From assembly GCA_030527085.1 (NCBI GenBank), contig JAUNBN010000069.1:1-7004 (forward strand): a DNA stretch of 7,004 nucleotides, in the 5' to 3' direction. A model generated the notes under the pieces. That model was not told the origin of the DNA. It did no database searches and saw only the letters and a program-made list of their open reading frames with translations. Made by a program: the position numbers and the translations under genes. Origin of the DNA: Oscillospiraceae bacterium (lineage in GTDB: Bacteria; Bacillota; Clostridia; Oscillospirales; Ruminococcaceae). Within the stretch, counting starts at the first letter, position 1. Every line of letters begins with the position of its first letter. This document shows positions 1 through 5,580 of the stretch, piece after piece.

Positions 1-1
1 C

Positions 2-421
2 GTGCTGCCAAGCGTTCTTTTTTCGGAGGACGGCCCCGCTCTCATTCAAAAAATCGTTACGAATAAAGGCGAGTTCCTGAGCGGGCTTTACAATAAATTC
101 TGCGCCGACGGAGAGGATGCTTACTCGGAAAGGGATTTTGAGGTTTATCCTTTCTTCATCTCTGAGGAGCTGGCGGCCGTCAGGATAGCCCTGCCCGTTC
201 CCGAAAGGCCCCCGCTTTGCCATGTCCTCTACATACTTCATTCCAAGGATTTCAGCTCCACGCGCTATTTTACCATAGAGCGCGCTGCCGACTCCGAACG
301 CATTCTCGGGGAGTGGACGCCCGAGCAGCTTCACAATGACTACGGTGAGGTGTCCGCAGAATACGAGCAGCAGCTCGCCTCGATAGCGAGCGTTCTCATG
401 CCCGACACGCCCAAGAGCTGA
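2..421 (+). CDS. Unidentified protein, 3' part of a gene cut by the left edge
   Basis: The frame is open from the window edge to a TGA at 419-421. The GTG at position 2 is simply the first codon seen, so the true start very probably lies outside the window. About 139 residues are visible. They look like a soluble, acidic alpha/beta protein: there is no signal peptide, membrane segment or cysteine cluster, and I recognise no catalytic motif. Aromatic-rich stretches such as DFEVYPFFISEELAAVRIAL and CHVLYILHSKDFSSTRYFTI look like beta strands, and the C-terminus is a short glutamine/glutamate-rich helix (SAEYEQQLASIASVL). Codon use, including ATA for isoleucine, matches the neighbouring genes. 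No convincing terminator follows, but a possible promoter lies in the next gap, so it may or may not share a transcript with the transketolase genes. I do not recognise the family and assign no function. Confidence 0.75.
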   Translation: MLPSVLFSEDGPALIQKIVTNKGEFLSGLYNKFCADGEDAYSERDFEVYPFFISEELAAVRIALPVPERPPLCHVLYILHSKDFSSTRYFTIERAADSERILGEWTPEQLHNDYGEVSAEYEQQLASIASVLMPDTPKS

Positions 422-455
422 CTGCCTTGAGAGAGCGGCTCAAAAGCGGTTTCGA

Positions 456-464
456 TGTTATACC
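456..464 (+). promoter_or_regulatory. Possible extended -10 promoter for the transketolase operon
   Basis: TGTTATACC fits an extended -10 (TGn followed by TATACC, 4 of 6 to TATAAT). It would start transcription near 471, about 45 nt before the transketolase ATG. I see no good -35 at the usual distance; the TTGAGA at 427-432 is too far upstream. This is a weak call. Confidence 0.3.
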
Positions 465-480
465 AATATTAAGCTTTTCA

Positions 481-494
481 GGGGCCTTGGCCCC
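481..494 (+). other. GC-rich hairpin in the transketolase leader
   Basis: GGGGCCTTGGCCCC is a perfect 14-nt inverted repeat: a five-pair stem with a CTTG tetraloop, or six pairs with a TT loop. It lies 9 nt upstream of the AAGGAG Shine-Dalgarno (504-509). No T-run follows it, so it is not a terminator on this strand. It may stabilise the 5' end of the mRNA or affect ribosome access. Confidence 0.5.
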
Positions 495-515
495 AATAAA
501 CATAAGGAGCAGCAG

Positions 516-1328
516 ATGGATACAGCCTTACTAAAAGAAAAATGCCGCCTCGTTCGCCGCGACATAATAGAGATGACCGCGGCGGCGGCGAGCGGCCATC
601 CCGGCGGGAGTCTCTCGTCGGTTGAGCTCTTCGTAGCGGTTTTCAACACTGCCATGCGAGTAGACCCCAAGAACCCCGACGACCCGAAGCGCGACCGCTT
701 TGTGCTCAGCAAGGGCCACTGCGCGCCCGCCTATTACGCAACGCTCGCAGATATGGGCTTCTTCTCCCGCGAGGAGTACAAAAACTTCCGCCAGCTCCAC
801 GGTATCTTACAGGGCCACCCCGACGCGAAAAAGGTTCCCGGCATAGACGCCTCGACCGGCTCTCTCGGGCAGGGTCTCAGCATAGGCGTGGGCATGGCAC
901 TGGGCGCAAAGCAGCAGAGCGGCGATATAAAGGTCTTTGTGCTCTGCGGTGACGGCGAGCTTCAAGAGGGCATGATATGGGAGGCGGCTATGGCCGCCGC
1001 GCACTACCAGCTGGATAACCTCACCGTGATCATTGACAACAACGGCCTTCAGATAGACGGCAAAAACACCGAAGTAATGTCTCTCGGAGATATAGCGGGC
1101 AAGTTCAACGCCTGCGGCTTCGACGTTATTGAGTTGGAAGACGGCAACGACATAGAGCAGGTCCTGGCGGCGCTGGAGCACCAGACGGCACCGAACGTAC
1201 CGAAATGCATAGTGGCTCATACGGTCAAGGGCAAAGACGTTTCCTTTATGGAAAATCAGGCGGGCTGGCACGGCAAGGCCCCCAACGCAGACGAGAGAGC
1301 CAAGGCTCTCGCGGAATTGGAGGCTTAA
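516..1328 (+). CDS. Transketolase, N-terminal (TPP-binding) subunit
   Basis: This 270-residue protein is the pyrophosphate-binding half of a split transketolase, which moves two-carbon ketol units between sugar phosphates in the non-oxidative pentose phosphate pathway in the cytoplasm. The thiamine-diphosphate/Mg motif is complete: GDGELQEG at residues 145-152 and NNGLQIDG at 175-182. Family-typical histidines are present in SGHPGG (H28), SKGH (H68) and GHPD (H101). GSLGQGLSIGVGMALG (115-130) and SFMENQAGWHG (243-253) are also characteristic. The length matches stand-alone N-terminal subunits of about 270-285 residues. The ATG at 516 is set by an AAGGAG at 504-509 with 6-nt spacing. It needs the C-terminal subunit, encoded 2 nt downstream. 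Codon use is striking: 10 of 14 isoleucines are ATA. A dihydroxyacetone synthase or other sugar-specific relative cannot be excluded from sequence alone. Confidence 0.95.
   Translation: MDTALLKEKCRLVRRDIIEMTAAAASGHPGGSLSSVELFVAVFNTAMRVDPKNPDDPKRDRFVLSKGHCAPAYYATLADMGFFSREEYKNFRQLHGILQGHPDAKKVPGIDASTGSLGQGLSIGVGMALGAKQQSGDIKVFVLCGDGELQEGMIWEAAMAAAHYQLDNLTVIIDNNGLQIDGKNTEVMSLGDIAGKFNACGFDVIELEDGNDIEQVLAALEHQTAPNVPKCIVAHTVKGKDVSFMENQAGWHGKAPNADERAKALAELEA
1319..1323 (+). promoter_or_regulatory. Shine-Dalgarno that fixes the C-subunit start
   Basis: GGAGG sits inside the last codons of the N-terminal subunit gene, 7 nt before the ATG at 1331. It decides between that ATG and an in-frame ATG at 1205, which would add 42 residues read from inside the preceding gene. 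Confidence 0.8.
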
Positions 1329-1330
1329 AA

Positions 1331-2257
1331 ATGGCTGAGAAAAAAGCGACTCGCGAGGCTTACGGTGAGGCTCTGGCAAAGCTTGGCGAGCTTAACGACA
1401 AGGTAGTTGTGCTCGACGCCGACCTCTCCGGCGCAACCAAAACAAGCACCTTTAAAAAGGCCTTCCCGAAAAGGCATTTCAATGTAGGCATAGCTGAATG
1501 CAATCTTTTAGGTATAAGCGCGGGTCTTTCTACTATGGGCTATATCCCTTTCTGCTCCACCTTTGCCATCTTCGGCACGGGCAGGGCCTACGAGGTGGTG
1601 CGAAACTCCGTAGCCTACCCGCATTTCAACGTAAAGCTCGCCTGCACCCATGCGGGCATAACAGTAGGCGAGGACGGCGGCTCCCACCAGAGCGTAGAGG
1701 ACATAGCCCTCATGCGCGTCATACCCGGCATGACCGTAGTCGTTCCCGCCGACGCTAAAGAAACCGAAAAGGCCGTTATGGCTCTAGCCGAAATGGACGG
1801 CCCCGCCTACCTGCGCCTCGGGCGCTCAGGCGTGCCCGTTTTGGACGACGCGCCCTTTGAAATAGGCCGCGCGAACGTCCTGCGCGAGGGAAACGATATA
1901 GCCCTTTTCGCCTGTGGCTGCATGGTATCGGCCGCTCTTGAGGCCGCCGAAGCGCTGGCCGCCGAGGGTAAGAACGCGGCGGTTATAAACGTACACACAA
2001 TAAAGCCGCTGGACTGCGAAACAATAAAGAAATATGCGGCAAAGTGCAAAAACGTCGTAACTCTCGAGGAACACAGCGTTATAGGGGGGTTAGGCGACGC
2101 CGTGGGCGCGGTCGTGCTCTCCATGGACGATGCCGTAAGGTTCACTAAAATCGGAATAGACGACCTCTTCGGGCAGAGCGGCAAGGCCGACGCGCTCATG
2201 GAGGAATACGGGCTTTCAAATGCCCGTGTCCTCGAAAAGATAAGAAAGACGCTTTGA
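1331..2257 (+). CDS. Transketolase, C-terminal (pyrimidine-binding) subunit
   Basis: This 308-residue partner of the preceding subunit carries the pyrimidine-binding domain (about residues 5-170) and the C-terminal transketolase domain (about 185-305). The glutamate that activates the thiamine aminopyrimidine is E56 in NVGIAECNLLG. Other hallmarks are THAGITVGEDGGSHQSVEDI (106-125), the VPAD turn (138-141) and EEHSVIGGLGDAV (246-258). Length agrees with stand-alone C-terminal subunits. The ATG at 1331 begins 2 nt after the upstream stop and has a GGAGG at 1319-1323, so the two genes are almost certainly co-translated at matched levels to build one enzyme. Relatives such as 1-deoxyxylulose-5-phosphate synthase share this fold, but there the two halves are fused in one longer chain. 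The stop codon lies in the first copy of a small repeat (GCTTTGAGC, 2251-2259) that recurs up to the next gene. Confidence 0.95.
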   Translation: MAEKKATREAYGEALAKLGELNDKVVVLDADLSGATKTSTFKKAFPKRHFNVGIAECNLLGISAGLSTMGYIPFCSTFAIFGTGRAYEVVRNSVAYPHFNVKLACTHAGITVGEDGGSHQSVEDIALMRVIPGMTVVVPADAKETEKAVMALAEMDGPAYLRLGRSGVPVLDDAPFEIGRANVLREGNDIALFACGCMVSAALEAAEALAAEGKNAAVINVHTIKPLDCETIKKYAAKCKNVVTLEEHSVIGGLGDAVGAVVLSMDDAVRFTKIGIDDLFGQSGKADALMEEYGLSNARVLEKIRKTL

Positions 2258-2301
2258 GCTGGATTTTCGAGCTTTAAGCCTTGAGGTATCACGCTTTGAG
2301 C
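2251..2301 (+). repeat. Three GCTTTRAGC repeats at the tktC-PAP2 junction
   Basis: GCTTTGAGC (2251-2259), GCTTTAAGC (2271-2279) and GCTTTGAGC (2293-2301) are spaced 20 and 22 bp apart, about two helical turns. The first and third belong to an identical 11-mer, ACGCTTTGAGC (2249-2259 and 2291-2301). The set spans the transketolase stop codon and the PAP2 start region. It could be a small operator or the trace of a short duplication. Confidence 0.4.
2283..2286 (+). promoter_or_regulatory. Shine-Dalgarno favouring a TTG start at 2296
   Basis: GAGG lies 9 nt before TTG 2296. The only further-upstream in-frame start, TTG 2281, directly follows an in-frame TAA by one codon and has no comparable site. 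Confidence 0.5.
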
Positions 2302-3189
2302 CTGCTTTACTCACTGGCCGAGCTGCGAACGCCCTTTGTCGAGAGCTTGGCCCTCTTCTTCACCACCCTTGCCGAGCAGACGGTGGCAATAGCTCTCGTC
2401 TGCGCGGTGTATTGGTGCATAGACAAAAAATCCGGCCTGCTGGTCGGAATCTCCTTTCTTCTTTCGGGACTGCTTATTCAGGGGCTGAAAATCACCTTTC
2501 GCATAAGCCGTCCCTGGGTACTCGACCCCGATTTCGAACCGGCCGAGGGCGCGCTTGAGACCGCCACAGGCTATTCCTTCCCCAGCGGACACACTCAGAG
2601 TGCTACTTCTCTGTATTCGTCAATAGGCTTTCTCTCAAAAAAGAAGGCCGCGCTCGCGCTCTGCTGCGCCGTTTTCTTTTTGGCGGGGCTCTCTAGAATG
2701 GTTTTGGGCGTTCACACCCCTTTGGATGTTTTCGTTTCCATGGGGCTCTCGCTGCTTATTTCCGGCGCAGTGGTCCTCTGGGGAACGAGGCGTGGAGATA
2801 AGCCCCTCGGAGCTAAGCCCTGCGTTTTTATGGCGCTGCTCTGCGCGGCTCTCTCGCTCTATTCCCTGCTGCTTTGGAAAAACGGAACAATAGAGCTTGA
2901 ATACGCGCTTGACAGCCTCAAATCCGCGGGCGCGGGACTGGGCTTCGCCCTCGGCGTATTTCTGGAGGAGCGCTATATAAGCTTCAAGACCGAAACCGCC
3001 CGTCTCTGGCAGCAGCCGCTCAAGCTGCTCATCGGTCTGGGACTTACCACAGCGCTGCGAAGCGGAATGAAGGCTCTCATTCCCGAAAGCCCGATGTCGG
3101 CGCTTCTGAGCCACTTTCTTCTCATCTTCTTTGTTATCGCAATCTACCCGCTTATCATCAAGCGCTTTTTCGCGCCGAAGGAAGCGTGA
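2296..3189 (+). CDS. PAP2-family integral membrane phosphatase
   Basis: This is a phosphatidic-acid-phosphatase-2 type membrane enzyme of about 297 residues, likely removing phosphate from a lipid phosphate such as undecaprenyl pyrophosphate or phosphatidate at the membrane. All three signature motifs are intact (numbering from TTG 2281): K70-x6-R77-P78 in KITFRISRPW, PSGHT with H104 at 101-105, and SRMVLGVHTPLD with R139, nucleophile H145 and D149. Several hydrophobic segments are visible (about 33-47, 53-69, 123-137, 150-168, 180-198, 246-260 and 277-294). I choose TTG 2296 because it has a GAGG site and gives MSLLYSLAELRTPF, the N-terminus I know from clostridial relatives; TTG 2281 would add five residues. 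It starts 38 nt after the transketolase stop with no terminator between, so it is probably in that operon, and its end overlaps the next gene by 4 nt. The exact substrate cannot be told from sequence. Confidence 0.88.
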   Translation: MSLLYSLAELRTPFVESLALFFTTLAEQTVAIALVCAVYWCIDKKSGLLVGISFLLSGLLIQGLKITFRISRPWVLDPDFEPAEGALETATGYSFPSGHTQSATSLYSSIGFLSKKKAALALCCAVFFLAGLSRMVLGVHTPLDVFVSMGLSLLISGAVVLWGTRRGDKPLGAKPCVFMALLCAALSLYSLLLWKNGTIELEYALDSLKSAGAGLGFALGVFLEERYISFKTETARLWQQPLKLLIGLGLTTALRSGMKALIPESPMSALLSHFLLIFFVIAIYPLIIKRFFAPKEA

Positions 3190-3767
3190 GGGATGCCTCG
3201 CGCCTGCTCTCGTCCCTTGAGAGCGGGCGCTTCTCTCTCAGACCCTGGCGCGAGAGCGACAGGGCGGCGCTCATCAGCCTTGTGGGCGACAGCGAGACTA
3301 AGAATATGTCCGGTCTGCCGTGCCTGCGCAACGAGGCAGAGGCCGCCGAATTTATTGTTAAGACCCTTGTTCCCCGCGGCTCACTTGCTCTTATGCTCCC
3401 GGGTTTCAGCGAGCCGAAGGGAAATCTTTCGGTCTTTGAAAGCGTGTACAGTCGAGCCTTCTCATCCTTTTCGGGCTTGGAGCTCGGCTTTTCGCTCGCC
3501 CGGCCTCATTGGGGAAGGGGTATAATGAGCGAAGTCTTAAAGCTCTCGCTAGAAGGCCTTTTCTTTGAGGGAGGCCTTGATTTTGTCTGCTGCGGGCGCT
3601 TTTTCGACAACGCGCGCTGCGCCTCCATGATTAAACGTCTGGGCTTCATCGACTGCTTTGAGTTTAAGAGCAGTTTTATAAGAAGCGACGGCAGTACTCC
3701 CCGAGAGCTTATGGCCCTTTGTACTCCCCTTCTTTTTCGCCGCGCGCTTGAGAGCAGCTCTCGGTGA
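3186..3767 (+). CDS. GNAT-family N-acetyltransferase (RimJ/RimL-like)
   Basis: This 193-residue protein fits the GNAT acetyltransferase fold, which transfers acetyl from acetyl-CoA to an amine. The N-terminus has the typical opening SGRFSLRPWRESDRAALISL (13-32). The acetyl-CoA binding loop (motif A) is ARPHWGRGIMSEVLKL (105-120), following the strand LELGFSL. The C-terminal VCCGRFFDNARCASMIKRLGF (134-154) matches the RimJ/RimL-type pattern in which an asparagine precedes the final helix and strand. The GTG start at 3186 overlaps the PAP2 stop (GTGA), with AAGGA at 3178-3182, so translation is probably coupled. An ATG at 3193 lies in another frame and opens a shorter reading frame without family features. 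The protein is rich in phenylalanine and serine. The substrate is unknown: it could be a ribosomal protein N-terminus, an antibiotic or a small metabolite. Confidence 0.82.
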   Translation: MRDASRLLSSLESGRFSLRPWRESDRAALISLVGDSETKNMSGLPCLRNEAEAAEFIVKTLVPRGSLALMLPGFSEPKGNLSVFESVYSRAFSSFSGLELGFSLARPHWGRGIMSEVLKLSLEGLFFEGGLDFVCCGRFFDNARCASMIKRLGFIDCFEFKSSFIRSDGSTPRELMALCTPLLFRRALESSSR

Positions 3768-3836
3768 GAATGTCCCGATTGCGTTTTTCGCTGTATCTCC
3801 CCCGTCTTTGGGCTGCAACCTAAGCTTAAGCCCGCT
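3764..3836 (+). repeat. Upstream copy (A) of an intergenic element flanking the aldolase gene
   Basis: This stretch aligns with 4858-4932 at an almost constant offset of 1092-1096 nt. Shared blocks in order are GTGAG (3764), TGTCCCG (3771), TTTTT (3784), GCTGTAT (3790), CCC and CGTC (3799-3806), TAAGC (3821) and CGCT (3833). It begins on the GNAT stop codon and ends at the -35 of the aldolase promoter. Unlike the other copy it forms no strong hairpin. Confidence 0.6.
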
Positions 3837-3863
3837 TGCTTTTACCAAATAAAGTGATAGAAT
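3836..3863 (+). promoter_or_regulatory. Promoter of the aldolase gene
   Basis: TTGCTT (-35, 3836-3841), a 16-nt spacer and TAGAAT (-10, 3858-3863) form a good sigma-A type promoter. A TG at 3855-3856 adds an extended -10. Transcription would begin near 3870, giving a leader of about 28 nt that carries AAAGGAG at 3882-3888. A near-palindrome around AAGCTT (3819-3830) sits just upstream and could be a regulator site. Confidence 0.6.
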
Positions 3864-3897
3864 AGACTCAGAAAACAATTCAAAGGAGAATATAAAT

Positions 3898-4833
3898 ATG
3901 CCTCTTGTAACAAGCACCGAAATGTTCAAAAAGGCCTATGACGGCGGCTGGGCCGTCGGCGCTTTCAACGTCAACAACATGGAAATAATTCAGGGCATAA
4001 CCGAGGCGGCTCAGGAGCTAAACTCACCGCTTATACTTCAGGTCTCCTCCGGAGCTCGCAAATACGCCAAGCACGTCTATCTTATGAAGCTCGTTGAGGC
4101 CGCCGTTGAGGACACCGGGCTTCCCATCTGCCTGCATCTCGACCACGGCGACAGCTTTGAGCTCTGCAAGAGCTGCGTGGACGGCGGCTTTACCTCGGTT
4201 ATGATAGACGGCAGCCACCTGAGCTTCGAGGAAAACATAGAGCTTACCCGCAGAGTGGTAGAATATGCCCACGAGCGCGGCGCGGTGGTAGAGGGCGAGC
4301 TCGGCCGCCTCGCCGGAATTGAGGACAAGGTGAACGTGAGCGCGGAGGACGCATCCTACACCCGCCCCGAGGAGGTGGAGGAATTTGTATCCCGCACGGG
4401 CGTTGACTCTCTGGCCATTGCCATAGGCACCAGCCACGGTGCCTACAAATTCAAGCCCGGCCAGAAACCCCAGCTTCGCTTCGACATACTCGAAGAGGTA
4501 GCCAAACGCCTGCCCGGCTTCCCTATCGTCCTGCACGGAGCCTCCTCAGTCATTCCGGAATTTGTCAAGATGATAAACGAGAACGGCGGCGACATGCCCG
4601 ACGCGATAGGAATCCCCGAGGAAATGCTGCGCAAGGCCGCCTCTATGGCCGTCTGCAAGATAAACATCGACAGCGACCTGCGCTTGGCCATGACGGGCAC
4701 GATACGCAAGTATTTCAACGACAACCCCTCCCACTTCGACCCACGCCAGTATTTAAAGCCCGCGCGCGCGGCGATAAAGGAAATGGTGGCTCGCAAGATA
4801 AGCACCGTCCTCGGCAGCAACGACAAAATATAA
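3898..4833 (+). CDS. fba: Class II fructose-1,6-bisphosphate aldolase (zinc-dependent)
   Basis: This 311-residue protein reversibly cleaves fructose 1,6-bisphosphate into dihydroxyacetone phosphate and glyceraldehyde 3-phosphate in glycolysis and gluconeogenesis. The active site is complete: catalytic D82 and zinc ligand H83 in HLDHGD, second-metal glutamate E134 in GELGRLAG, zinc ligand H180 in GTSHGAYK and H213 in VLHGASS. Phosphate-binding residues follow in KINIDSDLRLA (254-264). Length and motif spacing fit the class IIB group that includes the Helicobacter pylori enzyme. The ATG at 3898 has AAAGGAG 9 nt upstream and its own promoter. It follows the transketolase block, which shares triose and sugar phosphates, but is probably a separate transcript. 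The 3' end runs through an unusual structured 120-nt stretch to the terminator at 4955. Tagatose-bisphosphate aldolases share the same motifs, so the substrate preference is the main uncertainty. ATA encodes 14 of 22 isoleucines. Confidence 0.93.
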   Translation: MPLVTSTEMFKKAYDGGWAVGAFNVNNMEIIQGITEAAQELNSPLILQVSSGARKYAKHVYLMKLVEAAVEDTGLPICLHLDHGDSFELCKSCVDGGFTSVMIDGSHLSFEENIELTRRVVEYAHERGAVVEGELGRLAGIEDKVNVSAEDASYTRPEEVEEFVSRTGVDSLAIAIGTSHGAYKFKPGQKPQLRFDILEEVAKRLPGFPIVLHGASSVIPEFVKMINENGGDMPDAIGIPEEMLRKAASMAVCKINIDSDLRLAMTGTIRKYFNDNPSHFDPRQYLKPARAAIKEMVARKISTVLGSNDKI

Positions 4834-4857
4834 GCCTGCGCTCCCACGATATAAAAC

Positions 4858-4932
4858 GTGAGTGTCCCGCCGCACGGTATTTTTGCTGTATTACCCGCGT
4901 CAAAGACGGGGGTAATAAGCATCTAACACGCT
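4858..4932 (+). repeat. Downstream copy (B) of the intergenic element
   Basis: This copy matches 3764-3836 in the same orientation, with GTGAG, TGTCCCG, TTTTT, GCTGTAT, CCC/CGTC, TAAGC and CGCT in the same order. It begins 24 nt after the aldolase stop codon, inside the 3' untranslated region. Here the second half is a strong inverted repeat (4889-4917). Confidence 0.6.
4889..4917 (+). other. 29-nt hairpin in the aldolase 3' untranslated region
   Basis: TATTACCC (4889-4896) pairs with GGGTAATA (4910-4917). After one G-G mismatch, CGTC (4898-4901) pairs with GACG (4905-4908) around an AAA loop. An outer pairing of GTGAGTG (4858-4864) with CACTCAC (4940-4946) would enclose it. No T-run follows, so it is not a terminator by itself on the + strand. 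Confidence 0.55.
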
Positions 4933-4950
4933 AATAGGCCACTCACATAC

Positions 4951-4977
4951 AAAACCGACGCCTCGGCGTCGGTTTTT
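4951..4977. terminator. Bidirectional intrinsic terminator between convergent genes
   Basis: CCGACGCC (4955-4962) and GGCGTCGG (4965-4972) form a perfect GC-rich stem with a very short loop. TTTTT follows on the + strand (4973-4977), and AAAA precedes it (4951-4954), giving a T-run on the - strand. It ends the aldolase transcript from one side and the RNase M5-like operon from the other; the latter's stop codon is only 10 nt away. Confidence 0.92.
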
Positions 4978-4986
4978 CATAACACT

Positions 4987-5580
4987 CTATTTTTGCAGCT
5001 TCTCAATTATCTTTTTATACCCGCTTCGGCCAAACAGCCGGTTTATAAGCTTGAGCATGGCCGAGGTTGAAAGCCTCGTGGGCAGTCCGGCGGCCTTGAG
5101 AAAGACCGCTCGCTTTTGGGCAGCGTTGGGAGCGCCGAGCAGCCCGTCCTCATAAAGTACCGAGGATGTAATCGGGGGCTCTTGCTCTGCGGCGAACCCG
5201 CCGTTCTCACCCTTCAGCGCGTCGGCAAGCGCCTTTTCAATAAGAACTGGCGCTATTCCCTCAACTCCGAGTAGCCCCGCGCCTGAGGGCGCGCTCTTGC
5301 GGCGCTCCCTGCCCCTTATATCCGGCACATAGGCGTGCAGCACGCGCTCCTTTCCGGCTATGTCCTCTATGTATTTGCGTATTTGAAAGCCCGCGTCGTC
5401 GCTGTCCGTCAGAATTATTAGCCCGCACTCGCGCGCAAGGCGCTTGATGAGTTCCTGTTTTTCCGTATCGCGCCTTATATTGAAGCCGTCGGTAGTAATA
5501 ATAAGCGCCTTTGTAAGGCCGCTGAGGTGGGCGAGGTCGTAGCGCCCCTCCACGACTATGGCTCGGCCGGTTTCTATCAT
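4987..5580 (-). CDS. rnmV: RNase M5-like Toprim protein (5S rRNA maturation)
   Basis: This 197-residue protein aligns along its whole length with my memory of Bacillus RNase M5, the endonuclease that trims 5S rRNA precursor. The N-terminal Toprim domain (about 5-90) has the catalytic glutamate in VVEGRYD (E11), the TTDG turn (29-32) and the acidic pair in LIILTDSDDAGFQIRKYI (D59 and D61). GVEGIAPVLIEKAL (105-118) corresponds to the GVEHA helix. The C-terminal part, with LYEDGLLGAPNAAQKRAVFL (142-161), matches the small domain annotated DUF4093 in clostridial homologues. A basic patch RGRERRK (89-95) may contact RNA. It is the last gene of the leftward operon and overlaps holA by ATGA (5577-5580), with a G-rich stretch ahead of the ATG as a modest ribosome site. 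In Bacillus this gene neighbours ksgA rather than holA. The family is fairly sure; 5S specificity is inferred. Confidence 0.82.
   Translation of the reverse strand: MIETGRAIVVEGRYDLAHLSGLTKALIITTDGFNIRRDTEKQELIKRLARECGLIILTDSDDAGFQIRKYIEDIAGKERVLHAYVPDIRGRERRKSAPSGAGLLGVEGIAPVLIEKALADALKGENGGFAAEQEPPITSSVLYEDGLLGAPNAAQKRAVFLKAAGLPTRLSTSAMLKLINRLFGRSGYKKIIEKLQK

Noticed and set aside
446..476. Third copy of the aldolase-flanking element in front of transketolase (GCGGTTTCGATG ... TAAGCTT)
   Set aside because: About 15 of 20 bases can be aligned only with several gaps, and the rest of the element is absent; chance is not excluded.
1205..1330. A longer C-terminal transketolase subunit starting at ATG 1205
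   Set aside because: The extra 42 residues are an out-of-frame reading of the N-subunit gene with no family similarity, and GGAGG at 1319-1323 clearly serves ATG 1331.
807..1379. 190-codon reading frame on the - strand
   Set aside because: It lies antisense to the two transketolase genes, has no family features and is the usual by-product of G+C-rich codon bias.
3193..3525. ATG-initiated 110-codon frame near the GNAT start
   Set aside because: It overlaps the GNAT gene in another frame and its proline/arginine/serine-rich product has no GNAT motif; GTG 3186 fits both the overlap and the domain.
3750..3762. GAGAGC-A-GCTCTC inverted repeat at the GNAT 3' end
   Set aside because: It lies within codons before the stop, has an impossibly short loop at full pairing and no T-run after it.
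3770..3823. 17-codon open frame after the GNAT gene
   Set aside because: It is very short, has poor Shine-Dalgarno spacing and lies inside the repeated non-coding element, whose other copy does not keep the frame.
3810..3842. Possible terminator: GGGCT (3810-3814) with AGCCC (3829-3833), then a T-rich stretch
   Set aside because: A five-pair stem with a 14-nt loop and an interrupted T-run is too weak, and the T-rich part is better explained as the aldolase -35.
4024..4922. Long - strand reading frames (170 and 159 codons) antisense to the aldolase
   Set aside because: The + strand encodes a complete aldolase with all active-site residues; the antisense products are low-complexity and lack ribosome sites.
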